A stretch of DNA of 64,000 nucleotides from contig JALSMA010000081.1 in assembly GCA_026988015.1 (NCBI GenBank), positions 1 to 64,000 on the forward strand, given 5' to 3'. Numbering within the stretch: position 1 is the first letter of the stretch; every line of letters begins with the position of its first letter. Under the pieces are notes generated by a model that was not told the origin of the DNA, searched no databases, and saw only the letters and a program-made list of their open reading frames with translations. Of the stretch, positions 39,701 through 48,499 are shown piece after piece. The DNA is from Desulfobulbaceae bacterium (GTDB lineage: Bacteria; Desulfobacterota; Desulfobulbia; Desulfobulbales; Desulfocapsaceae). Made by a program: the position numbers and the translations under genes.

Positions 39701-40007
39701 AAGGGTTCAGGTATCAGAAGTGAGTTGTTTATGAACTTGTGATATAACTGGTTCAAGGGATCATCTGTATATTTATAATCCTATCATAAGCTGCAAAAAA
39801 ATGACAAGAGGCTTTTCATGTTTTATTTCAAGAAATTAGAAACATCGCTGATTCAGGGTTTGTAAATTATGATATATTGCCAATGTCTTTGCCTGAAGCA
39901 GTGTAGATATTGGGCGCTATTTATGAGTTTTATCAGGACAATTTCATATAGTTTTTACTCAGATATGTCGTGTATAATTAAGAATAACATTTTTCCATAA
40001 CTGAAAT

Positions 40008-40538
40008 GTGGCCAAAATAATGAGACTATTCACGTTTTTCTTTCGAAGTACCCTGGTATTGTCAGCACTCTTTTTAACAGGCGAGGCTGTTGTTTGCAAC
40101 CAGGTATATGCTGTTGAATCAGGAGGCAAAGCTACGGTTATTAAAATTATCGATGGTGATACTATACTTGTCATGTACCAAACCAAAAGCATCAAGGTCA
40201 GGCTGTGGGGGATAGATACCCCGGAGTATAGGCAACCTTTCTCAAAAAAGGCATCAATGTTTACCAGAAAGATGGTCAGTGGCAAGTCTGTACTGTTGGA
40301 CGAGAAAGATAGGGATGATTATGGAAGAATGGTCGCAATTGTAAAGATGGGTAGTGGAGAATCTTTAAATGAGGAATTGATCAAGGCAGGATTTGCCTGG
40401 GTCCACATATACTACTGCAAAGAAGCTATCTGTAGCAGTTGGTATGGATATGAGAAAGAGGCGAGGCTCAAAAAGAAAGGTCTCTGGAGTGAAAGGGATC
40501 CTGTACCACCGTGGGTATGGAAACGGCGCAAAAGGTAG
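40008..40538 (+). CDS. Exported thermonuclease-family (SNase-like) nuclease
   Basis: ATVIKIIDGDTILVMYQTKSIKVRLWGIDTPEYRQPFSKKA...DRDDYGRMVAIV...LIKAGFAWVHIYYC. Confidence 0.88.
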   Translation: MAKIMRLFTFFFRSTLVLSALFLTGEAVVCNQVYAVESGGKATVIKIIDGDTILVMYQTKSIKVRLWGIDTPEYRQPFSKKASMFTRKMVSGKSVLLDEKDRDDYGRMVAIVKMGSGESLNEELIKAGFAWVHIYYCKEAICSSWYGYEKEARLKKKGLWSERDPVPPWVWKRRKR

Positions 40539-40547
40539 ACTTGTGAA

Positions 40548-40593
40548 AACCAAAGGGCCTCATTCTCCATATGGTGGATGAGGCCCTTTGGTT
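40548..40593. terminator. Bidirectional terminator between convergent genes
   Basis: AACCAAAGGGCCTCAT ... ATGAGGCCCTTTGGTT, 16-bp perfect stem between convergent 40538 and 40613. Confidence 0.8.
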
Positions 40594-40612
40594 ACCCTGA
40601 CGAAAGTATTGA

Positions 40613-41437
40613 CTAGGTATTGGCTGGGGTGCGCAACTTAAACTTCTGTTCGTTTAAAATATTATCAACAGAACGCATATTGCCCTTCATGTAGAAAATA
40701 TTTGGTTTGGTGTCATCAGCAGGGCGTAATACCCAGATTGTTTCTTCAAGTTGATGAACGAGTTTGTAAACAATGTTTTCAGGGTCAGTAAGGTTACCAA
40801 ATGTTCTAGCCCCTGTTGGACAGGCAGACGAGCAACCGGTCTGAGTTTCACCTTTGGATAGTCTTTTCTCCCAGCAGAAGTCACACTTGTCAACGGCACG
40901 TCTGCTTGCACTGAAGTAACGGGCATCATAGGGACAGGCAAGCATACAGGTTTTACAACCAATACACTTTTTACTTTCCATGCGTACAATTCCAGTGACT
41001 GGATCTTTGTAGGTTGCCTTGGTGGGACAGGCTCTCACGCAAGGAGCACTATTGCAGTGGTTACAGAGGACAGGGATGAATTCAACCTGTCTGTCGAGAC
41101 TTCCTGTGTATTTTTTTGTGAGAATTCTTGTCCGGTAGCCATATTCGGGGACATCGTTGGTCTCATTACATTTATCTACACATTTTTCACAGTCTATGCA
41201 GAGGGACTGACGAATAACCATACTGTAGTGGGGGTTATACGGGTATTTCTCGACAAGAGTACCGCCGCCAGAGGCATGAGCTGTACCTACGATTGAAGTA
41301 AGCGACAGGACTTTCCCACCGGCATATACACCGGCAATGGCAAGACCAAGTTTTAGGAATTGACGTCTTTCTTTCGGGGTAACAGATGATGTCCCCTCAT
41401 TCTTCATCTTATCAAAATCTATTTTAGGAAATTTCAT
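40613..41437 (-). CDS. TAT-exported 4Fe-4S ferredoxin-type subunit, module A
   Basis: RRQFLKLGLAIAG twin-arginine signal; CIDCEKCVDKC, CNHCNSAPCVRACP, CIGCKTCMLACP, CDFC...CSSACP. Confidence 0.92.
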   Translation of the reverse strand: MKFPKIDFDKMKNEGTSSVTPKERRQFLKLGLAIAGVYAGGKVLSLTSIVGTAHASGGGTLVEKYPYNPHYSMVIRQSLCIDCEKCVDKCNETNDVPEYGYRTRILTKKYTGSLDRQVEFIPVLCNHCNSAPCVRACPTKATYKDPVTGIVRMESKKCIGCKTCMLACPYDARYFSASRRAVDKCDFCWEKRLSKGETQTGCSSACPTGARTFGNLTDPENIVYKLVHQLEETIWVLRPADDTKPNIFYMKGNMRSVDNILNEQKFKLRTPANT

Positions 41438-41531
41438 GGGATAATTATCCTTTTAAATATTCTTTCTTTTTGGTGCTTTAGTCCTCTTCTCATGAGATAT
41501 GTGAACATGAAAAGAGGAACTTTCGCAATTT

Positions 41532-42839
41532 CTACCAGATTCTATGATGGCGTTTCATAGCCTCTTCTTCAGTTTCACCTTCTTCCATGAAATGGATAGC
41601 GCCACAGCCAGGGCATATATAACCACCCTCTGGAACGATTTCATGTTTTTCAAGTTGGTGGCCATTAAGCATTTTTTCACCGGCAAAATAAGCAAATGCG
41701 ATGAAAGCAATTCCGAAGAGTGATGCCATTATTTCATGGAATGAAGGGGTGTAAGTCAACATTTGAGCCGCCTCTTCAACGCCAAGCGAATGGTAAACGG
41801 ATTCCATTTGTCCTGGTATAACGATGTCGTAACGCATGAAGAAAATTCCGACCATCATAAGGCCTGTTGCCCACATGATAAGATTGAAATTGTTCCCTCT
41901 AGATCGAATTAACAGGTACAGCGGTAAAAACATTCCAAGAAAGATTTCAAAAACCCAGAAGTTAATTGCATAACTTCCGGTAAGGAAAGACATGATAACC
42001 AGTTCTTTTCCTTCTGAGACCATTCCGGTGATAATTTTCCAGATTGTGAAAAAGATAATTACAGAGATAAGGAAAATGGTAATTTGGGTAACAGCTTTAA
42101 CGGCACGTTCCATCCTCTGGTTCATGATTTCAGGATTAATTTTCCAACCAAGAGTAGTAAAGAAAAGAATGGCACAACCACCAGACATGGCGGCAGAAAA
42201 GATAAAATAGATTGGCAGGTAGGGACCATACCAGAATGGACGACCATGGAGCATTCCAAAGACAGCACCAAGATTACTATGTGCTGCGATACCAACAAGA
42301 AGACCAAAAAATCCCATTAGCCGGGACAGAGTATGATTTTGTTCAAGGAGGAAAAAGTATTCAATAACCATGAATACAAGATACAGGCCATACAGCGTTC
42401 CCATCCACCACATATTTGAAACAAAGTTTGGTGAAAGGACATTCCAGATAGCCATGCGGAATGGATTCTCAATATCAAAGAAAATGATACAGAACCCTCC
42501 AAACATGAAGACAATGGACATAAAGACAGCACGTTTGGCTATGGGCATAAATGCTTCACCGCCGAACACATGGCCAATTGAAGAAATGATGCAGAGACCT
42601 GTTGAGGTGACCACACAAAAAATATAGGTAGAAATCAACAGTCCCCATGAAATCTCCCTTGTTACACCGTATACATGATGGTATCCCTTGATCATGCCAT
42701 GGAGCCCGACTGTAACCCCGGCAAGAGCGAGGAGCGCAAATATTCCCATTGTGAATTTGTACATGGGACTTGCATTTTTCAAGGCTTCTACGCCGTGAAA
42801 TCCCCATTTTTTTGAAATGTCGACCATCGTTCTACTCAT
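41532..42839 (-). CDS. NrfD/PsrC-type quinone-interacting membrane subunit, module A
   Basis: 435 aa, multiple TMs, NrfD-like; C-terminal YICPGCGAIHFMEEGETEEEAMKRHHRIW. Confidence 0.88.
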   Translation of the reverse strand: MSRTMVDISKKWGFHGVEALKNASPMYKFTMGIFALLALAGVTVGLHGMIKGYHHVYGVTREISWGLLISTYIFCVVTSTGLCIISSIGHVFGGEAFMPIAKRAVFMSIVFMFGGFCIIFFDIENPFRMAIWNVLSPNFVSNMWWMGTLYGLYLVFMVIEYFFLLEQNHTLSRLMGFFGLLVGIAAHSNLGAVFGMLHGRPFWYGPYLPIYFIFSAAMSGGCAILFFTTLGWKINPEIMNQRMERAVKAVTQITIFLISVIIFFTIWKIITGMVSEGKELVIMSFLTGSYAINFWVFEIFLGMFLPLYLLIRSRGNNFNLIMWATGLMMVGIFFMRYDIVIPGQMESVYHSLGVEEAAQMLTYTPSFHEIMASLFGIAFIAFAYFAGEKMLNGHQLEKHEIVPEGGYICPGCGAIHFMEEGETEEEAMKRHHRIW

Positions 42840-42891
42840 TGTATCTCCCCTTGTGTATAAATAAAATATTACAATTTAATGATTGTAGTTA

Positions 42892-42921
42892 CAGGACCTC
42901 CCCCCTATTTCAGAGGTCCTG
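42892..42921 (-). repeat. Intercistronic stem-loop between cytochrome and NrfD genes of module A
   Basis: CAGGACCTC ... GAGGTCCTG perfect 9-bp stem. Confidence 0.6.
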
Positions 42922-42940
42922 ATGGTATTCACTGATATGA

Positions 42941-43888
42941 TCAGTGTCCTCCCTTTGAGTGACCTGACTCAGCTTTTCCCTCGCCGCCGTCTATTTTGTT
43001 GAAACCCTTCACGCCGATGTGACATACCGTACATTTGGTCAGGTACCCAAACGCCTGTGAAGAGTCATGACAGGTACCGCAGTACTTGTTATGAAGAGAG
43101 ACTAGGTGTTCACGCTTTGCATCAGGGTCTTCAGGTAGAACAGTTTCCTCTTCTTCGACAGCGCCTCGTTTCATCGCAAACACATCTTTATGGCAGGATT
43201 CACATGAAATCTCCTGCTGTACCACGTGAATGTCATGGTCAAAGACAACTGATTTAACAGGTTTGTTAAAAACGATTTTATCAGTTGGAGGGAAATGACA
43301 TGATTCGCACTGGGTTGAGGAATCAAAGGCATCATCACCATTATGGCAGGAACCGCAATACTTGCCTTCCTTAAAAGAAGCCATAGTGAAATCATTATTT
43401 GCAGATGCGGCACCTTTTTTCATAGCAAAAGTGCCAGGATGACAGCTGCTGCATTCAAGTGAAAACTCTTCTACATGGAGATCATGACTGAATGCTGCTT
43501 TGGTTGGTTTTTCCCATATGATGGGTTCTTCTGTAGCACCATGGCATGACATGCAGCTGCTGTCTGTCGAAAATGCAGTATCGCCATCATGGCAGGCACC
43601 ACAGAACTTACCTTCTGCCATGGCTTTCATGGTGAATTTCTTAGAATTAACAGCAGTTCCACGTTGCATGGAAAAAATTTCGTCATGGCAACTGGAACAT
43701 TCTAAGCCTGCATCGGCTGTATGTACTTTATGCTGAAAGGTTGCTTTGATGGGTGTGTTCCAGATAATGTCACTTTTAGGCCCATAAGCCTTAACATCAT
43801 AGTCATCACTGGCAAGGCTGTTACCTGCTAAAAGAAGTGATGTGGAAAAGGCTATAAAACTTGCGGTTAACAAAGGATGTCTGTTCAT
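42941..43888 (-). CDS. Exported multiheme cytochrome c, 9 CXXCH motifs (three triheme c7-like modules), module A
   Basis: Signal peptide; CXXCH at CSSCH, CGACH, CMSCH, CSSCH, CGSCH, CESCH, CESCH, CGTCH, CTVCH. Confidence 0.92.
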   Translation of the reverse strand: MNRHPLLTASFIAFSTSLLLAGNSLASDDYDVKAYGPKSDIIWNTPIKATFQHKVHTADAGLECSSCHDEIFSMQRGTAVNSKKFTMKAMAEGKFCGACHDGDTAFSTDSSCMSCHGATEEPIIWEKPTKAAFSHDLHVEEFSLECSSCHPGTFAMKKGAASANNDFTMASFKEGKYCGSCHNGDDAFDSSTQCESCHFPPTDKIVFNKPVKSVVFDHDIHVVQQEISCESCHKDVFAMKRGAVEEEETVLPEDPDAKREHLVSLHNKYCGTCHDSSQAFGYLTKCTVCHIGVKGFNKIDGGEGKAESGHSKGGH

Positions 43889-44018
43889 TTTTTTTGCTCC
43901 GTTAAATAAGGTCAGCGTGAATAATGTGATTTGGTCACCAATAATTGCATCATAAAAATGATGAATGTGGCATTGTAAATCACTTCACGGTGTAGGTCTA
44001 CTACCACAAAATGTGCGA

Positions 44019-44056
44019 CCAGCATCAATGAATGAATGGCCATTCATTGATGCTGG
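44019..44056. repeat. Perfect inverted repeat upstream of module A cytochrome
   Basis: CCAGCATCAATGAATG-AATGGC-CATTCATTGATGCTGG. Confidence 0.7.
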
Positions 44057-44266
44057 GGGTGATGCTTACTGTCTTAATGGCAGAGTGTCAAGTTAAAATT
44101 AGCAGGATCTTGCTTGGTAAACTGGCATACAACTGCTGTTTCCAGAGGGGGCTGCCAATAGTCATAAATGTGAAAATGATGTTATTTTGATATGATGAAT
44201 GTTGTTAAAACAATATATGTCAGAATAAGGTTTTCCAAACATCACACAAATGCACAAAATGTTTTT

Positions 44267-45172
44267 TTAGATCGTTCTGTTCAGCGCCGCGATTTTTTCA
44301 GCGGCTTCGATAATACCTTGGAGAAGCTTTATTTCTTCATTGCCCATGGCCACTTCTCTGTAGGAATCGTTCAGTAACTGCGCATAATTAATAATACCAT
44401 TGGACAAATTATTGCTTTCATTGATGATAGCACCCAGTTTTTCTGTGAGTTGTTCCGGGTCACACTGTCCTGACGGATTTGTCTGGATCTGTTTAAGTAA
44501 AGAATTGACAGAATCGACGAAAATTGTGATCTCTGTACATGTGGTTTCAGCATAACTAAAGCCGGTTGTGTGAATTTCCGGGTTTTTAGATTGGTCACTC
44601 AACTGCAACAATGGTATTAGGGCCTTTTTGTAAAGAAAGAGTAGGGAAAAGCTGATTATGCAGATTATTCCTCCAAGAGCCCCAATCATAACAGTTTGGA
44701 ATTGGACAACCTTTGAGCGAATTTGACTGACAATAATTCTGTCAAATTGAAGAAGGTACTCTGCGATTTGCCTCATTTTATCTTGTAGAACAAGGCTACT
44801 CGCTATTTTATCAGAATCATGAAGAATCTCTTTGGAGGTTATAGCAAGGTCAGCAATGTCGAGTTGTTTTGCCATGTCAAGCCTGTACTCACCAGGGATC
44901 AGAGTGTTTTCCTGAAGTCTGGCAATGGATGAGTTAAGGTGTTTAAGCTGATCTGAGACAGTTACGACAGAGCTCCAGTCCTGCTTGATGAGAAAGGTGG
45001 TTATCTGTTCCCTTATGGTGGAGAATTGGAAAATGACAGCTTCACTTTGGGTAATCACAACGTTGTATCTTTCGGAAAGTTGATATTGACGGAAACCAAG
45101 GATTATCACTAGGCAAAGAAGTAGCGCTACTCCTATAAATGCAATATAACTGGTCTTTTTTAAAGAGCGCAT
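44267..45172 (-). CDS. Two-TM sensor-like protein ending in a degenerate HisKA-like segment; no ATPase domain
   Basis: Two hydrophobic segments flank a ~130-aa periplasmic region; C-terminus INESNNLSNGIINYAQLLNDSY resembles AHEVNNPITGIINFAQLLLDDS of the kinase at 50357..51505 but ends without HATPase_c. Confidence 0.65.
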   Translation of the reverse strand: MRSLKKTSYIAFIGVALLLCLVIILGFRQYQLSERYNVVITQSEAVIFQFSTIREQITTFLIKQDWSSVVTVSDQLKHLNSSIARLQENTLIPGEYRLDMAKQLDIADLAITSKEILHDSDKIASSLVLQDKMRQIAEYLLQFDRIIVSQIRSKVVQFQTVMIGALGGIICIISFSLLFLYKKALIPLLQLSDQSKNPEIHTTGFSYAETTCTEITIFVDSVNSLLKQIQTNPSGQCDPEQLTEKLGAIINESNNLSNGIINYAQLLNDSYREVAMGNEEIKLLQGIIEAAEKIAALNRTI

Positions 45173-45180
45173 ATCTTGTT

Positions 45181-47052
45181 TTAACCTTTGTTTAATTTGG
45201 AATGGATGCAGCTATCGGCGGCAGGACAGTTTTCGCACTGATTGGTTTCTTTTATGCCTGCTGCAATTTTATCTTTGAATTGACAATTCATTATAATAGT
45301 AAACTCTTCATCATCAATGGTTTCAAATTCAAGCAGGATTGCTGCAAGTTGCTTGAGCAGATAATATTGTTGTTTGAGAACCTCCATGGCTTCCTGACTG
45401 CAAGATTCGAGAAGACTTTTAATCTCTTTATCAACTGCTTCAGATGTTCGGTCACTCATCTCCAGACGCTGTGATGCGGGGCCGAGAAAACCTCCATTGT
45501 CCACTATCATGGCCTGTGGTCCAATGGTGTCACTCATTCCCCATTTGCAGATCATGTTTGTAGCAATTTCTGTTGCTTGGACAATGTCACCCTGAGAACC
45601 AGTGGTACGTTGCTGAAAGGCTATTTCTTCTGCTGCACGACCTGCCATCAAAATAACAATCCTGCTTCTTAAATAATTGAAACTGTAACTGCTTCTATCG
45701 TTTACTGACAGTTGCTGTGTCTGTCCAAGAGCCTGTCCTCGAGGAATGATGGTGATTTTATGAATAGGATCGGCATCAGGAAGGTTCATAGCAGCAATTG
45801 CATGGCCTGCTTCATGAAACGCAAGGACTTTACGATCTTCATCAGAGATGATATGTCCTTTTCGTTCAACACCCATTAAAATTCGATCTCTTGCGAGTTC
45901 AAAATGTTCGTGACAAACAGCCGTCTTACCATCACGGGCAGCCATGAGTGCTGCTTCATTGACAAGATTTGCAAGTTCAGCCCCTGTGAAACCAGGAACC
46001 ATGTGGGCAATTTTATCAAGATCCAAATGAGGTGATAGTGCTACTTTGGCGGTATGAACTTCCAGTATTCTTTTTCTGCCCTTGATATCAGGCGGGAGGA
46101 TATTAACCTGGCGATCAAAACGTCCGGGACGCCGAAGGGCAGGATCTAAAATGTCTGGGCGATTTGTTGCAGCTAGAACAACAATGGTGTCGGTGGAGCT
46201 GAATCCATCCATCTCAACCAGTAGGGCATTTAATGTCTGGCTTCTTTCGTCTTGACCACTGGCAGTGGATCCGCCAGCACGATTTCCACCGACTGCATCA
46301 ATCTCATCAATAAAGATAATACAAGGGGCATTGCCCTGGGCCTCTTTAAAAATATCACGAACTCGGGACGCACCAACTCCTACAAACATCTCAACGAAAT
46401 CAGAACCACTGAATGAATAAAAAGGCACCCGTGCTTCTCCAGCTATGGCCCTGGCAAGGAGCGTTTTACCTGTTCCCGGGGGGCCCTGCAACAAAATTCC
46501 CTTAGGGCTTACTGCACCAATCTCACTATATTGTCCAGGGTTTTTAAGGAAATTGACGATTTCCTGTAGCTCCTCAAGTGCCTCAGGAATTCCAGCGACA
46601 TCGGAGAATGTGACAGTGTTATGATTGCTGTCCGGAAATATTAATTTATCTGAGGCGAATTTGTTTTCCTCATCCTCCTGGCGTTTTTTTCTGCTAAGAG
46701 AGATAATAACAGTTAGAAGAAGAAGGATAATGTAGATGATGGCGATTGCTTGGAATATCTGTTCGGAGCGATCTTTTTTGAATATAATCTGAATATTTTT
46801 GTCCTGAAGCTCAGAGATAAGTTTTTCTGGATTCGGGACAGTGGTTTCATAGCTGTCACCGCCTCTGTGGGTTGCTATGACTTTATTGCCAGTAAAAGTG
46901 GTTGACTCAAGGTCATGATTGGCAAGGCAATATCGAAACTCACTATATGTAACCGTACGCAACTGATGCTCTAGTTTCCATAATCCGTAGCTTCCGCCTA
47001 GGATTACCGTGAAGAGAAAAAAAACGAAGAGGTTACGAATTAATATCGCCAT
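45181..47052 (-). CDS. ftsH: FtsH-family AAA+ zinc metalloprotease (paralogue with Cys-rich C-terminus)
   Basis: [30 protein letters not shown]; unusual tail [18 protein letters not shown]. Confidence 0.9.
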   Translation of the reverse strand: MAILIRNLFVFFLFTVILGGSYGLWKLEHQLRTVTYSEFRYCLANHDLESTTFTGNKVIATHRGGDSYETTVPNPEKLISELQDKNIQIIFKKDRSEQIFQAIAIIYIILLLLTVIISLSRKKRQEDEENKFASDKLIFPDSNHNTVTFSDVAGIPEALEELQEIVNFLKNPGQYSEIGAVSPKGILLQGPPGTGKTLLARAIAGEARVPFYSFSGSDFVEMFVGVGASRVRDIFKEAQGNAPCIIFIDEIDAVGGNRAGGSTASGQDERSQTLNALLVEMDGFSSTDTIVVLAATNRPDILDPALRRPGRFDRQVNILPPDIKGRKRILEVHTAKVALSPHLDLDKIAHMVPGFTGAELANLVNEAALMAARDGKTAVCHEHFELARDRILMGVERKGHIISDEDRKVLAFHEAGHAIAAMNLPDADPIHKITIIPRGQALGQTQQLSVNDRSSYSFNYLRSRIVILMAGRAAEEIAFQQRTTGSQGDIVQATEIATNMICKWGMSDTIGPQAMIVDNGGFLGPASQRLEMSDRTSEAVDKEIKSLLESCSQEAMEVLKQQYYLLKQLAAILLEFETIDDEEFTIIMNCQFKDKIAAGIKETNQCENCPAADSCIHSKLNKG

Positions 47053-47075
47053 TATTATCCTTTAAGTATTTATAG

Positions 47076-47251
47076 TTGATAGTGTCAGTGGACACATGAA
47101 AAGCTCATCATCCATTGGGGTACGCCCATGGGGGAAATATTTTATATCTTTTCAACATACCCTGGTATGTTGAAAAGATATAAAATATCGTGTCCACGAT
47201 ATGAAGTCTTAACAACCCCACCCTGGTTTGACATTTTTACGAGGCCATCAA
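47076..47251 (+). repeat. Dispersed MITE/REP-like element, copy 1, containing a 25-bp perfect hairpin
   Basis: Ends TTGATAGTGTC ... TTGACATTTTTACGAGGCCATCAA; inner part aligns with copy 2 (GTATGTTGAAAAG / GTATGCTGAAAAG ... TCGTG). Confidence 0.65.
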
Positions 47252-47404
47252 TGTTCACTAAGGTGCTTAATTATTGTAATAATTTAATAAAGGATCGCAG
47301 GGTCAATGGTAGGTGTAGGCATTAAATGAGACCATAAGAAAAAGTGGATGAGTAAAAAAAATCCAAGATCAACTAACTCTACTGGCATTGTAAGGAGGAA
47401 ATCA

Positions 47405-47442
47405 AAAAAAACCCGGAGGGATCGATCCCCACAGGCTTTTTT
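47405..47442 (-). terminator. Terminator after small membrane protein operon
   Basis: Minus strand AAAAAAAGCCTG..GGGATCGATCCC..CGGGTTTTTTTT; downstream of the stop at 47487. Confidence 0.65.
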
Positions 47443-47486
47443 TGTATTGGTAGTGTGACAGATAATATATGATTCACACTGTTTTA

Positions 47487-47702
47487 TTACATTGTTCCTG
47501 AAATGGCACCCAATAAACTTTTAATTAACGTAACAGGTCCCTCAGATATAAAGGCTGATGAAAGGCAAACGATGGCCCACAGCCCTATGATACCGGCAAA
47601 AGATGCAGTGACTAGTGCACCTACTTTGTACAATTCGCTATCGGTGTGAACTGCTTCGTGAACAGTGGACTGTGAGTTTTGTTTGGTTTCTACGTTGTTC
47701 AT
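47487..47702 (-). CDS. Small membrane protein, paralogue 1 (71 aa)
   Basis: VHEAVHTDSELYKVGALVTASFAGIIGLWAIVCLSSAF...GPVTLIKSLLGAISGTM; close similarity to the 47822 ORF. Confidence 0.85.
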   Translation of the reverse strand: MNNVETKQNSQSTVHEAVHTDSELYKVGALVTASFAGIIGLWAIVCLSSAFISEGPVTLIKSLLGAISGTM

Positions 47703-47821
47703 GGTTTTTTCCTTTTTTAATGAAGAGTGATAGGGCTTTGAAAATTTTAACCGAAAATTATTTTGAACAGGCTGGATATCAGTGAAAATGGGTCATGTGT
47801 ATGGTTATCTCTGGATACTCT

Positions 47822-48046
47822 CTAGGCACCGGTAATTGCATGGTAAAGAGTTTTCAGCATCTCCACAGGGCTGCCATTCTCGAAAACGGCACTGGAAAGA
47901 CAAACAAGCCCCCAGATACCAACAGCGGCCGCAAATGCTGCGGTAGTGTACATCCCGACTTTATAGAGTTCACTGTCAGTGTGTTCAATTTCGTGAACTG
48001 TGGTGTTGCTTTTGTTTGCTTCTTTTGTAGCTGCTTTTTCTTTCAT
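47822..48046 (-). CDS. Small membrane protein, paralogue 2 (74 aa)
   Basis: VHEIEHTDSELYKVGMYTTAAFAAAVGIWGLVCLSSAVFENGSPVEMLKTLYHAITGA. Confidence 0.85.
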   Translation of the reverse strand: MKEKAATKEANKSNTTVHEIEHTDSELYKVGMYTTAAFAAAVGIWGLVCLSSAVFENGSPVEMLKTLYHAITGA

Positions 48047-48087
48047 TAGAGTCTCCTTGGTAGAAAATCACTTTAATTGTTGTATTT

Positions 48088-48300
48088 TCAGCCACCTATG
48101 GCGGTGAACAGGTTTTTTATAAGTTGTCCGGTACCGCCACTACTGGTCATACCCGCAAAAAGACTTGCCGTGGCCCAGCATCCAATAAGACTTGCAATTA
48201 GTGAAATGAAAACAACACTGATCCGTGAAATCTCAATATTACTGTCGATTGTTGCATCTTCATAGCCTTGGGTATTGCGTATTGAATTGGCAGGGGGCAT
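48088..48300 (-). CDS. Small membrane protein, paralogue 3 (70 aa)
   Basis: Start set to ATG 48300 (AGGAGTCCACC-ATG RBS), because the track start 48342 is ~5 nt from the predicted transcription start. IEISRISVVFISLIASLIGCWATASLFAGM...GTGQLIKNLFTAIGG. Confidence 0.8.
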   Translation of the reverse strand: MPPANSIRNTQGYEDATIDSNIEISRISVVFISLIASLIGCWATASLFAGMTSSGGTGQLIKNLFTAIGG

Positions 48301-48356
48301 GGTGGACTCCTGAGTAATATTTACTTGTGTGTTTGGCTGCATTGTTGCTTTGGTCT

Positions 48357-48372
48357 TGCATTTGACGTGCCA
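48357..48372 (-). promoter_or_regulatory. Strong candidate sigma-54 promoter for small membrane protein operon
   Basis: Minus strand TGGCAC-GTCAA-ATGCA: complete -24 TGGCAC and GG-N10-GC spacing. Confidence 0.8.
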
Positions 48373-48499
48373 AAATAAAACGAAAGGGGCAGTAGTTGTG
48401 GTATGGTGGCAGAAGATACGAAAAAACAGCTTGATAGGGATGTTTGGTTCTTTCGTGCTGGAAATGGTACTGATGCAGGGGGGAAGAAATGTGCGGCAA

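Noticed and set aside
44121-44137. TGGCATACAACTGCTG as a plus-strand sigma-54 promoter
   Set aside because: GG-to-GC spacing is one base short and no downstream plus-strand gene.
47487-48300. Small proteins as phage holins or toxin peptides
   Set aside because: No phage or antitoxin context; paralogous triplet with a sigma-54 promoter in a respiratory locus fits better with complex subunits, though untested.
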